From contig JAJDYL010000208.1 of NCBI GenBank assembly GCA_022825195.1, positions 1-32,171 on the forward strand: a DNA stretch of 32,171 nt. Reading direction: 5' to 3'. The DNA comes from Alphaproteobacteria bacterium (GTDB taxonomy: Bacteria > Pseudomonadota > Alphaproteobacteria > Bin95). The position numbers and the translations under genes were made by a program. Shown here piece after piece: positions 7,373-14,360 of this stretch (its first letter is position 1; each line of letters starts with the position of its first letter). The notes under the pieces were generated by a model, which made no database searches, had not been told where the DNA came from, and worked only from the letters and a program-made list of their open reading frames with translations.

Positions 7373-9599
7373 CCTGGATCAACCTGCGGTAGACGCTGTC
7401 GCGGGCATGGAGTTCATCGTGGGTCCCCTGCTCCACGATACGGCCCTTGTCGACGACGAATATCCGGTCCGCGTCGCGAATCGTGCTCAGACGATGCGCG
7501 ATAATAAGGCAGGAACACCCGCGGCGGCGAATCCCGTCGTCAACGAGCAACTCGGTCGTGGGGTCGAGGGCGCTGGTCGCCTCGTCCAGGATCAGCAGCG
7601 ATGGATTGTTGACCAGCGCCCGGGCGATCTCCATCCGCTGTCGCTGACCGCCGCTGAAATTGCGCCCGCCCTCCTCCACCGGGGAGTCGTATCCGGCGGG
7701 ACGGCCGATGATGTCCCCGTGAATCGCGGCATCCCTGGCGGCGGCGGTGACGAAGTCGTCCGGAGTGGTCGCATCCCACATGGTGAGATTGTCGCGGATG
7801 GAGGCGGCGAACAGAACCGGATGCTGGTCGACGATGGCGACCGATCTGTAGAAGACCTCGCGCGGGATCTCTGCGAGCGGGTGGCCGTCGAACAGGATGT
7901 CCCCCGACCAGGGCGGATAGAGCCCGGCTGTCAGTTGCGCCAGAGTGGACTTGCCGGAGCCGCTTGGACCGACCACGGCAATGCGCTGGCCGGGCTCGAT
8001 CGTCAGGCTCAGGTCGTCGATCAGCGGGTCGCGGCTTCGCTGGTAGCCGAAAGTTACGCCCCGCACCTCCAGCTTGCCGATCAGGCGCAGCTGGCCTTGC
8101 AGCGCCGCGACTTGCCGGTGCGCATCCTGGACGTTCGCTGCATGCGCCAGCTTGCGCGGTGCGTGCAGAACATCTTCCATTCTGGACAGATCGGCTTCCA
8201 GGGTTTCCAGCAGGTCGGAGAACTGGGCGACCCGCGTAACGGGGCGGATGAAGTTGCCGGCAAGGACATAGAACCCCATCAACGCGCCGATGCTGACCTG
8301 CTCCACCATCATCAGCCAGCCGCCGAACCCGAACACGGCAACCGCGGTGAGCAACTGGAACAGGTACGGGAGCGAAGCCGCCACATGCCCGAGTTCCGCA
8401 AACTCCTGCCTTGCTTTCAGTTCACGGGCCTGTCTGCCGCTCCAGTCGGAGAAGAAATCGTTTTCGCGGGCGGTCGCCAACAGACTCTCGATCGATTGCA
8501 GGCCGGCGGCGCTTTGGCCCGCCAACATGCCCTGTTCCCGCCGCAGCCGGTGATTCTGGTCCCGGCGCAGACGGGTCAGCACCCGGGTCAGGAAATAGCA
8601 GGAGATGCCAAGCCCGGCGACCGCACAGGCCAACGGCAGGTTCCAGACCAGCATGACCGCCAGAAAAGCCACGCTCATCACCAGATCGACCGCAATGCGC
8701 ACGAGTTGCCCGGCGCCGATGTCCGCCACCTGGTCGATCTGCCGCAGACGCATGGCCAGATCGCCCGGAAGCCTGTGGGCGAAAAAGCGTAACGGAAGGC
8801 GCAGCAGGGTATCGAGAAACCGGTCGGACTGAACGATGGAAAGCCGAATGACCAGTTCGCGCAGCGAACGCATCTGCAGCCATGTCAGGACATAGGCGCC
8901 AGCGCCGGCAGACAGCATGCCTGCAATCAGCGCTCCGCCCAGGTCGCTCTGCCCGCCTTCGAGGAAACCGTCCACGAACACCGCCAGCAAGAACGGCAGG
9001 ACCAGGGACATGAGAGCGAGCAGCAATCCCAGAGCCGCGATGCGCGCCAACCGGGAACCGTGACCCTCCAACAAGGGCCAAAGCCTCTGCAGACCGCTGC
9101 GCCGGGAGCCCTGCCGCTGGAATTCGGGGCCGGGTTCGAGCTCCAGCACGGCGCCTGTGAATTCACGATAGAACGTTTCCCGGCCAACGGCGCGATGTCC
9201 CTCAGCCGGATCGTTCACATAGTAGCGGTCGCGCGAGACGCCCTCGAGAACAACGAAATGGTTGAATCCCCAGAACAGGATCGTGGGGCATGGCAACCTC
9301 GCCACATGCCGCAACTCCATGGTGCGGCCTGTGGCCCTCATGCCGTGGGCTCTGGCAGCCTGGGCAATGTCACTGAGATTCGAGCCGTCCCGGCCCACAT
9401 GGCATTCCTCGCGCAGCTGCTCCAGCGATATCCAGCGTCCGTGATGGGCGAGCACAATGCCCAGACAGGCCGCCCCGCAGTCGGTTGCCTCCAACTGCAT
9501 GAGCAGCGGGGTGCGGAAAGGCCGCCCCCAGGACCGTAGGAATCCGCTGACATACGGGAACCGTGATGCCGAAAGCCTCGCCATTGCGACCGGGCTCAA
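7365..9599 (-). CDS. NHLP-family peptidase C39/permease/ATPase exporter
   Basis: A bacteriocin-type ABC exporter of 744 residues (739 if the ATG at 9584 is the start) that cuts leader peptides after double glycine and exports the product. The N-terminal C39 papain-like domain shows the catalytic Cys in ATDCGAACLG (C41), His in FNHFVVLEG (H114) and Asp in VNDPAEG (D130). The membrane domain lies at about 185-450. The ATPase domain has Walker A GPSGSGKST (544-552), signature FSGGQ (648-652), Walker B LLILDEATSALD (D672, E673) and H-loop AHRLSTI (H702). All key residues are present. The frame opens at a TTG overlapping the stop of the HlyD stub. The ATG five codons later is an equally good start. 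The natural substrate is the divergently encoded NHLP precursor. Confidence 0.96.
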   Translation of the reverse strand: MSPVAMARLSASRFPYVSGFLRSWGRPFRTPLLMQLEATDCGAACLGIVLAHHGRWISLEQLREECHVGRDGSNLSDIAQAARAHGMRATGRTMELRHVARLPCPTILFWGFNHFVVLEGVSRDRYYVNDPAEGHRAVGRETFYREFTGAVLELEPGPEFQRQGSRRSGLQRLWPLLEGHGSRLARIAALGLLLALMSLVLPFLLAVFVDGFLEGGQSDLGGALIAGMLSAGAGAYVLTWLQMRSLRELVIRLSIVQSDRFLDTLLRLPLRFFAHRLPGDLAMRLRQIDQVADIGAGQLVRIAVDLVMSVAFLAVMLVWNLPLACAVAGLGISCYFLTRVLTRLRRDQNHRLRREQGMLAGQSAAGLQSIESLLATARENDFFSDWSGRQARELKARQEFAELGHVAASLPYLFQLLTAVAVFGFGGWLMMVEQVSIGALMGFYVLAGNFIRPVTRVAQFSDLLETLEADLSRMEDVLHAPRKLAHAANVQDAHRQVAALQGQLRLIGKLEVRGVTFGYQRSRDPLIDDLSLTIEPGQRIAVVGPSGSGKSTLAQLTAGLYPPWSGDILFDGHPLAEIPREVFYRSVAIVDQHPVLFAASIRDNLTMWDATTPDDFVTAAARDAAIHGDIIGRPAGYDSPVEEGGRNFSGGQRQRMEIARALVNNPSLLILDEATSALDPTTELLVDDGIRRRGCSCLIIAHRLSTIRDADRIFVVDKGRIVEQGTHDELHARDSVYRRLIQGD

Positions 9600-9745
9600 A
9601 CTGCCAGAACTGCCCAGACAGCCATGATCGTCAGCAAAACAAGCAAGGCCCTGGTGAAGACGCGCCCATGCGGCGCCGTGACCGTCAGCGGATCGTCCAA
9701 GGCTTCGGGCTGCATCCTGTGAAGGAGGGCTGCTCTTCTATACAC
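9596..9745 (-). pseudogene. HlyD/membrane-fusion adaptor stub (N-terminus only)
   Basis: A short frame directly upstream of the C39 exporter. Read from a GTG at 9745 it gives VYRRAALLHRMQPEALDDPL, then TVTAPHG, then one membrane helix (ALLVLLTIMAVWAVLAV), then TGA. This matches the start of NHLP-system HlyD-family secretion proteins: an RKAALxRLxxPExLDxPL-like segment, then TxPxG, then a helix. Those proteins normally continue for several hundred residues into the periplasm, and nothing of that domain remains. The stop overlaps the TTG start of the exporter gene. An internal ATG at 9715 would give 39 residues. The simplest reading is an in-place deletion of the periplasmic part. A shortened but working anchor peptide is possible but unlikely. 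The ribosome site is weak. Confidence 0.65.
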
Positions 9746-9873
9746 GCTTTCTTCTTTGCACGCTGACCTTGTTCCAACAGTTCTGTCGCGACCTGGAAGT
9801 TCCGGTGGCGGTTCGGTCCGAAGTCCGGACGGCGTTGAAAACCTCTGAAGGCATGGCCGGATGCCTGCAACGG

Positions 9874-9902
9874 AAGATATTGGAACCCCTTTGAGCTTTC
9901 AA
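9874..9902 (-). promoter_or_regulatory. candidate sigma70-type promoter for the export operon
   Basis: On the minus strand TTGAAA (9897-9902) and TATCTT (9874-9879) are separated by 17 bases, an ideal spacer. It points toward the HlyD stub and the exporter operon, about 130 bases upstream of the first start codon. It sits back to back with the precursor promoter. Predicted from sequence only. Confidence 0.5.
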
Positions 9903-9928
9903 CCGCAAGCACCGCGCCTTGCTGCAGC

Positions 9929-9957
9929 TTGCCATGGCGGGAATTCCTGAGCATAAT
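9929..9957 (+). promoter_or_regulatory. candidate sigma70-type promoter for the NHLP precursor
   Basis: TTGCCA (9929-9934) and CATAAT (9952-9957) with a 17-base spacer form a good sigma70-like promoter. Transcription would start near 9964, about 40 bases before the precursor ATG. It diverges from the export operon promoter, with 26 bases between the two -35 boxes, so one regulator could control both. Confidence 0.55.
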
Positions 9958-9958
9958 G

Positions 9959-9977
9959 CGACGTGATCGGCACGTCG
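9959..9977. promoter_or_regulatory. perfect inverted repeat at the precursor start site (candidate operator)
   Basis: CGACGTG, five bases, then CACGTCG: a perfect 7-bp-arm palindrome. It begins 2 bases after the -10 box and covers the predicted transcription start. This is a classic position for repressor binding. As RNA it would be a short hairpin close to the 5' end of the message. No regulator gene is found next to it. Confidence 0.5.
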
Positions 9978-10002
9978 TTGTCAGAGCGAGGAGAAACAGG
10001 TC

Positions 10003-10266
10003 ATGAAGACCGTAGTGGAAATCGAAGACATGATTCGTGTCAAGGCGGATGAGGACGAAGCATTCCGCGGCAGGTTGATTGAAGACCCGCGCGAGGCAAT
10101 CAAGGAAGCCACCGGGCTTACGGTGCCTCAAGGGTTTTCCATCAATGTGCATGAAGAAAGCGCGACAGAATTTCATTTGGTCCTGCCGCCTGCCGGCAGC
10201 CGCCTTTCGGACGAGGAACTGCGGGGAGCTTCGGGAGGCATTGCTCCCACCGACGATTCGTACTAG
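10003..10266 (+). CDS. NHLP-leader RiPP precursor with a very short core
   Basis: An 87-residue peptide precursor of the nitrile-hydratase-leader-peptide (proteusin-like) class. Residues 1-72 match the leader pattern: acidic helix start, DEAFRGRLIEDPREAIKEAT (18-37), a GLTVPQGFSINVHEE segment (38-52), FHLVLPP (57-63), then LSDEELRGASGG (68-79). The double glycine at 78-79 is the expected C39 cleavage site. Only IAPTDDSY (80-87) remains beyond it, far shorter than most proteusin cores and without Cys or a run of Ser/Thr. AGGAG lies about 11 nt before the ATG. It faces the matching exporter across a shared promoter region and is followed on its own strand by two non-heme iron oxygenases. Those could hydroxylate or desaturate the Pro, Asp or Tyr of the tail; this is inference. 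After the stop, 242 bases hold only a 9-bp repeat (CGGGCTTCC, at 10282 and 10312) and a small palindrome at 10382-10394. Confidence 0.88.
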   Translation: MKTVVEIEDMIRVKADEDEAFRGRLIEDPREAIKEATGLTVPQGFSINVHEESATEFHLVLPPAGSRLSDEELRGASGGIAPTDDSY

Positions 10267-10508
10267 GCCCTGTATCCATTACGGGCTTCCGGTTTAGGCG
10301 GAGACGCGATCCGGGCTTCCCGATGCAGGGAGTCTGGACATAGGCCGCCACCGACTTCCTCGCCATGTAAAGGTCGCAACGGCCGGAATCCGGCTGCGCG
10401 ATTATGAGTCCGAGGCTTGGCGGTGTGTGTGCAGGGACCGTACGAAGACCGTCGGGATTTCGCGTGGCGGTCGGCTGGCAAACCGAACGGGCATGGACAG
10501 ATCGACAA

Positions 10509-11483
10509 ATGAGAGGACGATTGCCGCCATTCCTGGACGCGCCGTTCGTGATTTCGGACGGCTTCTTCGTTAGCCCGAAATATCGGTTTACCCGGCTGAA
10601 TTCCAGGGAAGCGTTCGATCCGGATGGCAGCCGGGACGCGATTTGCCGCAGGAAGATTCGGATTCACGACGCCCGTTCACTCAAGCGGGCGCCGAGTATC
10701 GAATGCGAGGGCTTCCAGTTGGTCGAGGCGCCGGTCGATCTGGATTTTGGCAATCGATCCCAAGTGACCGGCCGCTATTTCAGGCATTGCGAAGAGCTGG
10801 TCGAGGCCGCCACCGGATGCGTGGCGGCCAAGGTTGTGCAGCACGGTTTTCGCGTCGGAAGAGTCACAGGTCCCGCTCGCCAGGGTCTGTACGGGGCGGT
10901 CGTTCACGCCGACTTTTCTCCTACGATAGAAGATTTTGTCGATGTGCCGGAGGGTCGGCATTTCGCCTTGTTCAACGTCTGGCGCGGAACGAATTCCGAT
11001 CGTCTGATCGAATCGGGGCCGCTGGCGCTGTGCGATCTCGCCACGGTCTCAGCTGACGACATCGTTTACGCCGATAGCCTGCGGCGCACCGAACCGCGAA
11101 CACGTGTGATCGATTGCCGCCTGATTCACGATGCGGGCCAGATCTGGCATTACTTCCCGAACATGAAGCCGAGCGAGGCACTGATCTTCAAGCAATATGA
11201 TACACGTCTGGAAGACGCCGCTTCGCGCACGGTCTTTCATGCCGCATTTCGGGATCCGGCTACCCGGGAAAATGCGCCATTGCGAGAGTCCGTCGAAGTT
11301 CGCGTTCTAGCGGTCCTGCCCGAGGCCGACCCGGACCGCGAGCGCCGTAAGGCCAGATTCCGGGCCGAAGTGCCGAACAGGCGGCTGGATGGCACGGTTT
11401 CGACCTGGCGTCAGGAACCGGCGGTCGACTGGACGGGCGTTCAGCGGCAGCCGCCAATGGTTGACCGGGCTCCGGCGAATTGA
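10509..11483 (+). CDS. CmcJ/NvfI-like non-heme iron oxygenase
   Basis: A 324-residue soluble protein resembling the CmcJ/NvfI group, relatives of cephamycin methoxylation factor CmcJ and of fungal Fe(II)/2OG oxygenases. Landmarks: KIRIHDAR (49-56); VVHADFSPTIEDF (131-143) with the HxD iron pair H133/D135; FNVWRGTN (155-162) then PLALCDLATV (171-180), where relatives read NxWRPxxxPxxxxPLALCD; IWHYFPNMKPSEALIFKQYD (212-231); and HAAFRDP with H244 followed by APLRESVEVRVLAV (256-269). The motifs needed for iron binding are there. The frame is open to 10404, but ATG 10509 was chosen because the family similarity begins near it; its ribosome site is weak. It probably acts on the short precursor peptide encoded just upstream. 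The actual reaction cannot be told from sequence. Confidence 0.85.
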   Translation: MRGRLPPFLDAPFVISDGFFVSPKYRFTRLNSREAFDPDGSRDAICRRKIRIHDARSLKRAPSIECEGFQLVEAPVDLDFGNRSQVTGRYFRHCEELVEAATGCVAAKVVQHGFRVGRVTGPARQGLYGAVVHADFSPTIEDFVDVPEGRHFALFNVWRGTNSDRLIESGPLALCDLATVSADDIVYADSLRRTEPRTRVIDCRLIHDAGQIWHYFPNMKPSEALIFKQYDTRLEDAASRTVFHAAFRDPATRENAPLRESVEVRVLAVLPEADPDRERRKARFRAEVPNRRLDGTVSTWRQEPAVDWTGVQRQPPMVDRAPAN

Positions 11484-11523
11484 CGGGAGCCCCGCATCCC
11501 CCAGACTCCGGATGACCTGCCCC

Positions 11524-12120
11524 ATGGAAAGAGTTTTTTTTGACTACTCATGGACCAACCCGTATGTTGTGTTCGATGATTTTTTCGAACCGGATGAATT
11601 TGAAACCATAAAGAATGGATTCGGCGAGATTGACAGAAGCTTCAATCCTAGGAGGCTGATTCTGGCTCTCAAGTGCGCGTTCAGCCTTTCAGGCCAGTGC
11701 GTCTACAATACCAGCCGTTGCAGCGAGGAGGAATTGCGGCCGATCAATGAAAGATGCGCAGATGTGCTCTTGAACATGCTGAAAGAACTGGCCCCACAGA
11801 AGCTGGATCGGGCCAAGTACATTGATTGGGGATTCCAGACAGTCCCAAAATCCCTGATCCATCCAATTCATCCGGACATTCCCGAAAAGCTGTTATCGAC
11901 CGTTGTCTATTGCAAGCCCAAAGACAATCTCGGAACATTCCTGTTTTCCAGCCGGGAAGGCGACAATCGTTTTGAGGTTCCCTGGAAGCGTAACCGAGCA
12001 TTGGCGTTCAGTAGGGCAGAGGATACCTGGCACAGCTATGCCTGCAATGATATTGAGCAAAGATGCGCGTTGGTGCTGAATGTCATGCGAAGCGTTGAAT
12101 CACCAATGCCGACCTCCTGA
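11524..12120 (+). CDS. small 2OG-Fe(II) oxygenase
   Basis: A 198-residue protein with the jelly-roll 2-oxoglutarate/Fe(II) oxygenase pattern. NPYVVFDDFFEPDEF (12-26) is the typical opening. IHPIHPDIPEKLLSTVVY (112-129) contains the iron-binding HxD (H116, D118). GTFLFSS (137-143) and the double-strand core follow. ALAFSRAEDTWHSY (159-172) gives the distal His (H170), and Arg180 could bind the 2OG carboxylate. Unusually for the window, residues 1-80 contain several Cys. The start is ATG 11524, or ATG 11512 four codons earlier. It lies about 40 bases after the CmcJ-like gene on the same strand, so the precursor and both oxygenases probably form one transcription unit. Some relatives hydroxylate peptidyl residues, which fits a role on the NHLP peptide. 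Confidence 0.82.
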   Translation: MERVFFDYSWTNPYVVFDDFFEPDEFETIKNGFGEIDRSFNPRRLILALKCAFSLSGQCVYNTSRCSEEELRPINERCADVLLNMLKELAPQKLDRAKYIDWGFQTVPKSLIHPIHPDIPEKLLSTVVYCKPKDNLGTFLFSSREGDNRFEVPWKRNRALAFSRAEDTWHSYACNDIEQRCALVLNVMRSVESPMPTS

Positions 12121-12542
12121 TGTAGGCGACGGTCAGAAAACCCACATGGTCCATCGGGTTTGATCCGCCCCGTTGAGTGAAACGCCGGGCGGTTCCTCAT
12201 TAGCGCTAACTTGTTTGTGGATTGAGGCATGTGGAGCTTTGCAGCTTTCGCCGTCTTGGGGGTTCGCAGAGCGCTTTTGACCCAACTTCAACAGTGACGA
12301 TTAAAAGTATTGGATAGAACAAGGAGTTACACCGGCATCGCCGGGTGTACCCACTACATTTCGTTGATTTTGGGGACGGTCAGGCTTTGTGTTCGCGCCA
12401 GTTCGGCGGGAGGGCGATGCCGACGGCCTGGAAGACCTTTCCGATCACGGTTCGCGCGCCGGGGGGCGGGGGCGGGGAGGCGGCGGTACTGCTGCGCGAG
12501 GCGGTCCGGTTCCGGCGTCTCGTCGAAGGGGGAGCAGGCGGC
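12121..12542. other. non-coding stretch between oxygenase and mobilisation gene
   Basis: No convincing gene. An inverted repeat CCGCCC (12165-12170) / GGGCGG (12187-12192) follows the oxygenase gene and may act as a weak terminator, although no T-run follows. TTGACC (12277-12282) with a poor -10 candidate TTAAAA at 12301 could be a promoter for the next gene. The base composition changes here from the peptide locus to the element backbone. The next gene's frame is open from 12345, and an ATG at 12417 with AGGG upstream is an alternative start for it. Confidence 0.4.
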
Positions 12543-13094
12543 ATGAAGAAGCCCTCCACCGGGAAGAACCGGGTGACGCATACGATCTGCTGCACCGGTG
12601 AAGATTGGGAACTGGTTCGGCAAGGCGCGAGCTGTGCCGGCATGTCGGCGTCGGCCTGGTGGACCGAATGCGCGCTGACCGTGGACCTGTCGCCGAAGGG
12701 CGGCAAGGCGCGGCCGCTGGTTCTGGATGCCGGACGGCAGCGGGGCCTCTCGGAAGGCGTGTCGGCACTGGCGCGCGGTCTTGATGCTGCGGACGAGGAG
12801 ATGCTGTCGCAGTATCGGGACGACATTCGCGCGATACTGGAGGAACCGCTCAGGGCGATGGTGGAGCAGGACCGGCGCGAGAAGGCGATGGAGTTGCTTC
12901 GCACGGTTTTCGGCGAGGAACGCGCGGCGGTAATCGCGGCCGCCTTCGTTCCGGACCCGGAGGAAGCGCCCGGGTCCTGGCCGTCGGCAGATCCGGAAGC
13001 CGGCAGCCCCGAAGTGCAGCCCGACCGCAAGCGGCCCCGCAGCCGGAGACCTTGCCCGCCGGCCATCGGCAAGGACCGGCAGACGCCTGCGTGA
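12543..13094 (+). CDS. putative relaxosome accessory (MobC-like) protein
   Basis: A 183-residue soluble protein starting MKKPSTGKNRVTHTICCTGE. Residues 10-50 read like the DNA-binding start of plasmid mobilisation accessory proteins: a basic strand (RVTHTICC), then EDWELVRQGASCAGMSASAWWTECA-like helices, the ribbon-helix-helix pattern seen in MobC relatives. The middle (about 85-140) is an acidic-basic helical region. The C-terminal 40 residues are Pro/Arg/Lys-rich and probably disordered. GGAG lies about 9 nt before the ATG; a start at 12417 in the same frame cannot be excluded. It shares the element with a MobF relaxase far to the right on the other strand. The assignment rests on pattern, not on a firm family match. 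Confidence 0.5.
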   Translation: MKKPSTGKNRVTHTICCTGEDWELVRQGASCAGMSASAWWTECALTVDLSPKGGKARPLVLDAGRQRGLSEGVSALARGLDAADEEMLSQYRDDIRAILEEPLRAMVEQDRREKAMELLRTVFGEERAAVIAAAFVPDPEEAPGSWPSADPEAGSPEVQPDRKRPRSRRPCPPAIGKDRQTPA

Positions 13095-13721
13095 AGGGGA
13101 TGCGGCGGGCGAAAGTGCCTCAGCAGCCACGCTCATGCGCTTCGGCTACGAGGCAGGCCCGATTGCTTCCGTCTTCATCGTCCAGGATGTTCCCGGAGAT
13201 GTTCCTGCGCACCGCCGTTTCAGGCTTGCCCGGCTGCCAATCCACAATCTGACCGGATACATCGTTCTTCGCTTGCCCCTCATCGCTGAGCGGCCAATTG
13301 CGGATGATGGATTGCCTGTCGCGCCAGTCGGTCATCCTCAGTGGCACCACCTGTCCATCCCCGATCTTCGTCATCGAAGCACGTATGAGAAATAACCATA
13401 CGCTCCGCTGGATACAACTCCGTCGTCTTTTTCCATCGATTCCTTGCCCGGGTCTGCAACCGCTTGCGAGATTTGCTCCGGCATCGATGCGAGTCCGCAT
13501 TCGGGTCGTTTCGACAACGGCCTCGCCGATTTGTGCGTCTTTGCGGAATATCCGGATATGTCGGCAGGCGGCGCTGAACCGGGACCAAACCGAATACCGG
13601 CTACCCGGTATCGATGGATTTTCGCTTTCAGCATCAACCGCAGCGACAAATTGCTGCCATGGAACTACCCTACTGCCAGCCGATGCCTGATGGCTGCGGG
13701 CTGGTGAGCCGGGTGTTTGCC
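13095..13721. other. 627-base stretch without a convincing gene
   Basis: Several overlapping frames of 80-276 codons are open here on both strands, as expected in GC-rich DNA. None has a recognisable domain, a clear ribosome site and coding character together. It may hold decayed DNA. A minus-strand frame beginning MTKIGDGQVVPLRMTDW (13374 to 13120) is the least unlikely candidate, but I do not support it as a gene. Confidence 0.35.
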
Positions 13722-14168
13722 ATGAAGACGACCAACGGCAGAGTTGTGAGGATTGCCATTTTCGGCGGTCTCGCCCTGTCGCTCGCGTTCGCGGTGGACG
13801 CGTTGCTTTCGTTGTCGCCGACATGGAACCTCCTGAACCCGGACTATCTGAGCGCCCGTGAAACCTGTCGGCGTTGGGCGGAGCGCCCCCTGGACGTCGC
13901 GACGTTCCGGGCCTCGGAAGAGGACAAGTCCACGCGCGCTGCCATGGCATGTTCGCTTCTCAGGACGCAGGACGACTATGTCGGAATGAACCGTCGGGAG
14001 ATACTGGCGCTCTTCGGAAACCCCGACGGCTACTACTACACCGAGATGCAGCCCACATATCTGGTTGAAGTCGCGAAAACCGAGTCACAGGACACCTGGC
14101 AGATCGTCTTTCTGATCGACCGCGACCGGAAGGTATACGAGGTCGTCATTCACAAGAACTGCTGCTGA
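13722..14168 (+). CDS. membrane-anchored hypothetical protein
   Basis: A 148-residue protein with a short basic start (MKTTNGRVVR) and one hydrophobic helix at about residues 10-29, probably an uncleaved signal anchor placing the rest in the periplasm. The outer domain has NRREILALFGNPDGYYYTE (about 88-106) followed by strand-like TYLVEVAK, WQIVFLIDRD and VYEVVIHKNCC. The helix-then-strands order with an LxxLFGxPD turn recalls BamE/SmpA-like domains, but the match is loose. It ends in Cys-Cys. The ATG at 13722 is preferred over an upstream in-frame ATG because the membrane helix should be N-terminal. The 190 bases to the next gene show nothing. Confidence 0.6.
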   Translation: MKTTNGRVVRIAIFGGLALSLAFAVDALLSLSPTWNLLNPDYLSARETCRRWAERPLDVATFRASEEDKSTRAAMACSLLRTQDDYVGMNRREILALFGNPDGYYYTEMQPTYLVEVAKTESQDTWQIVFLIDRDRKVYEVVIHKNCC

Positions 14169-14360
14169 CGCGCCACCGGACGCGTCGCGTTCCCGGCTGT
14201 CGGGTCGCTCGCTGAGCTGAGCGATTTCCCGGCGCCATTGTTGCTTGCCGCCGCCACGTCCAACCGGGCGCAGCGATGGCGATGTTTACCGGAGGTTTCG
14301 AGCCGCACTATCCTGATTGCTTGCCGGCATGGGCAGGCAGAATAACGAGACGGGGACAGA

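Noticed and set aside
6708..8792. 694-codon plus-strand frame
   Set aside because: Antisense to the two ABC transporter genes, whose catalytic motifs are unmistakable.
9685..10176. 163-codon minus-strand frame covering the divergent promoter region
   Set aside because: It overlaps the precursor gene, both promoters and the HlyD stub in another frame and has no recognisable domain.
12165..12192. CCGCCC/GGGCGG inverted repeat as a rho-independent terminator
   Set aside because: There is a 16-base loop and no T-run after the stem on either strand; reported only as part of the intergenic description.
13120..13950. 276-codon minus-strand frame
   Set aside because: It overlaps the start of the membrane-anchored gene at 13.72 kb, and its product shows no domain or consistent coding character.
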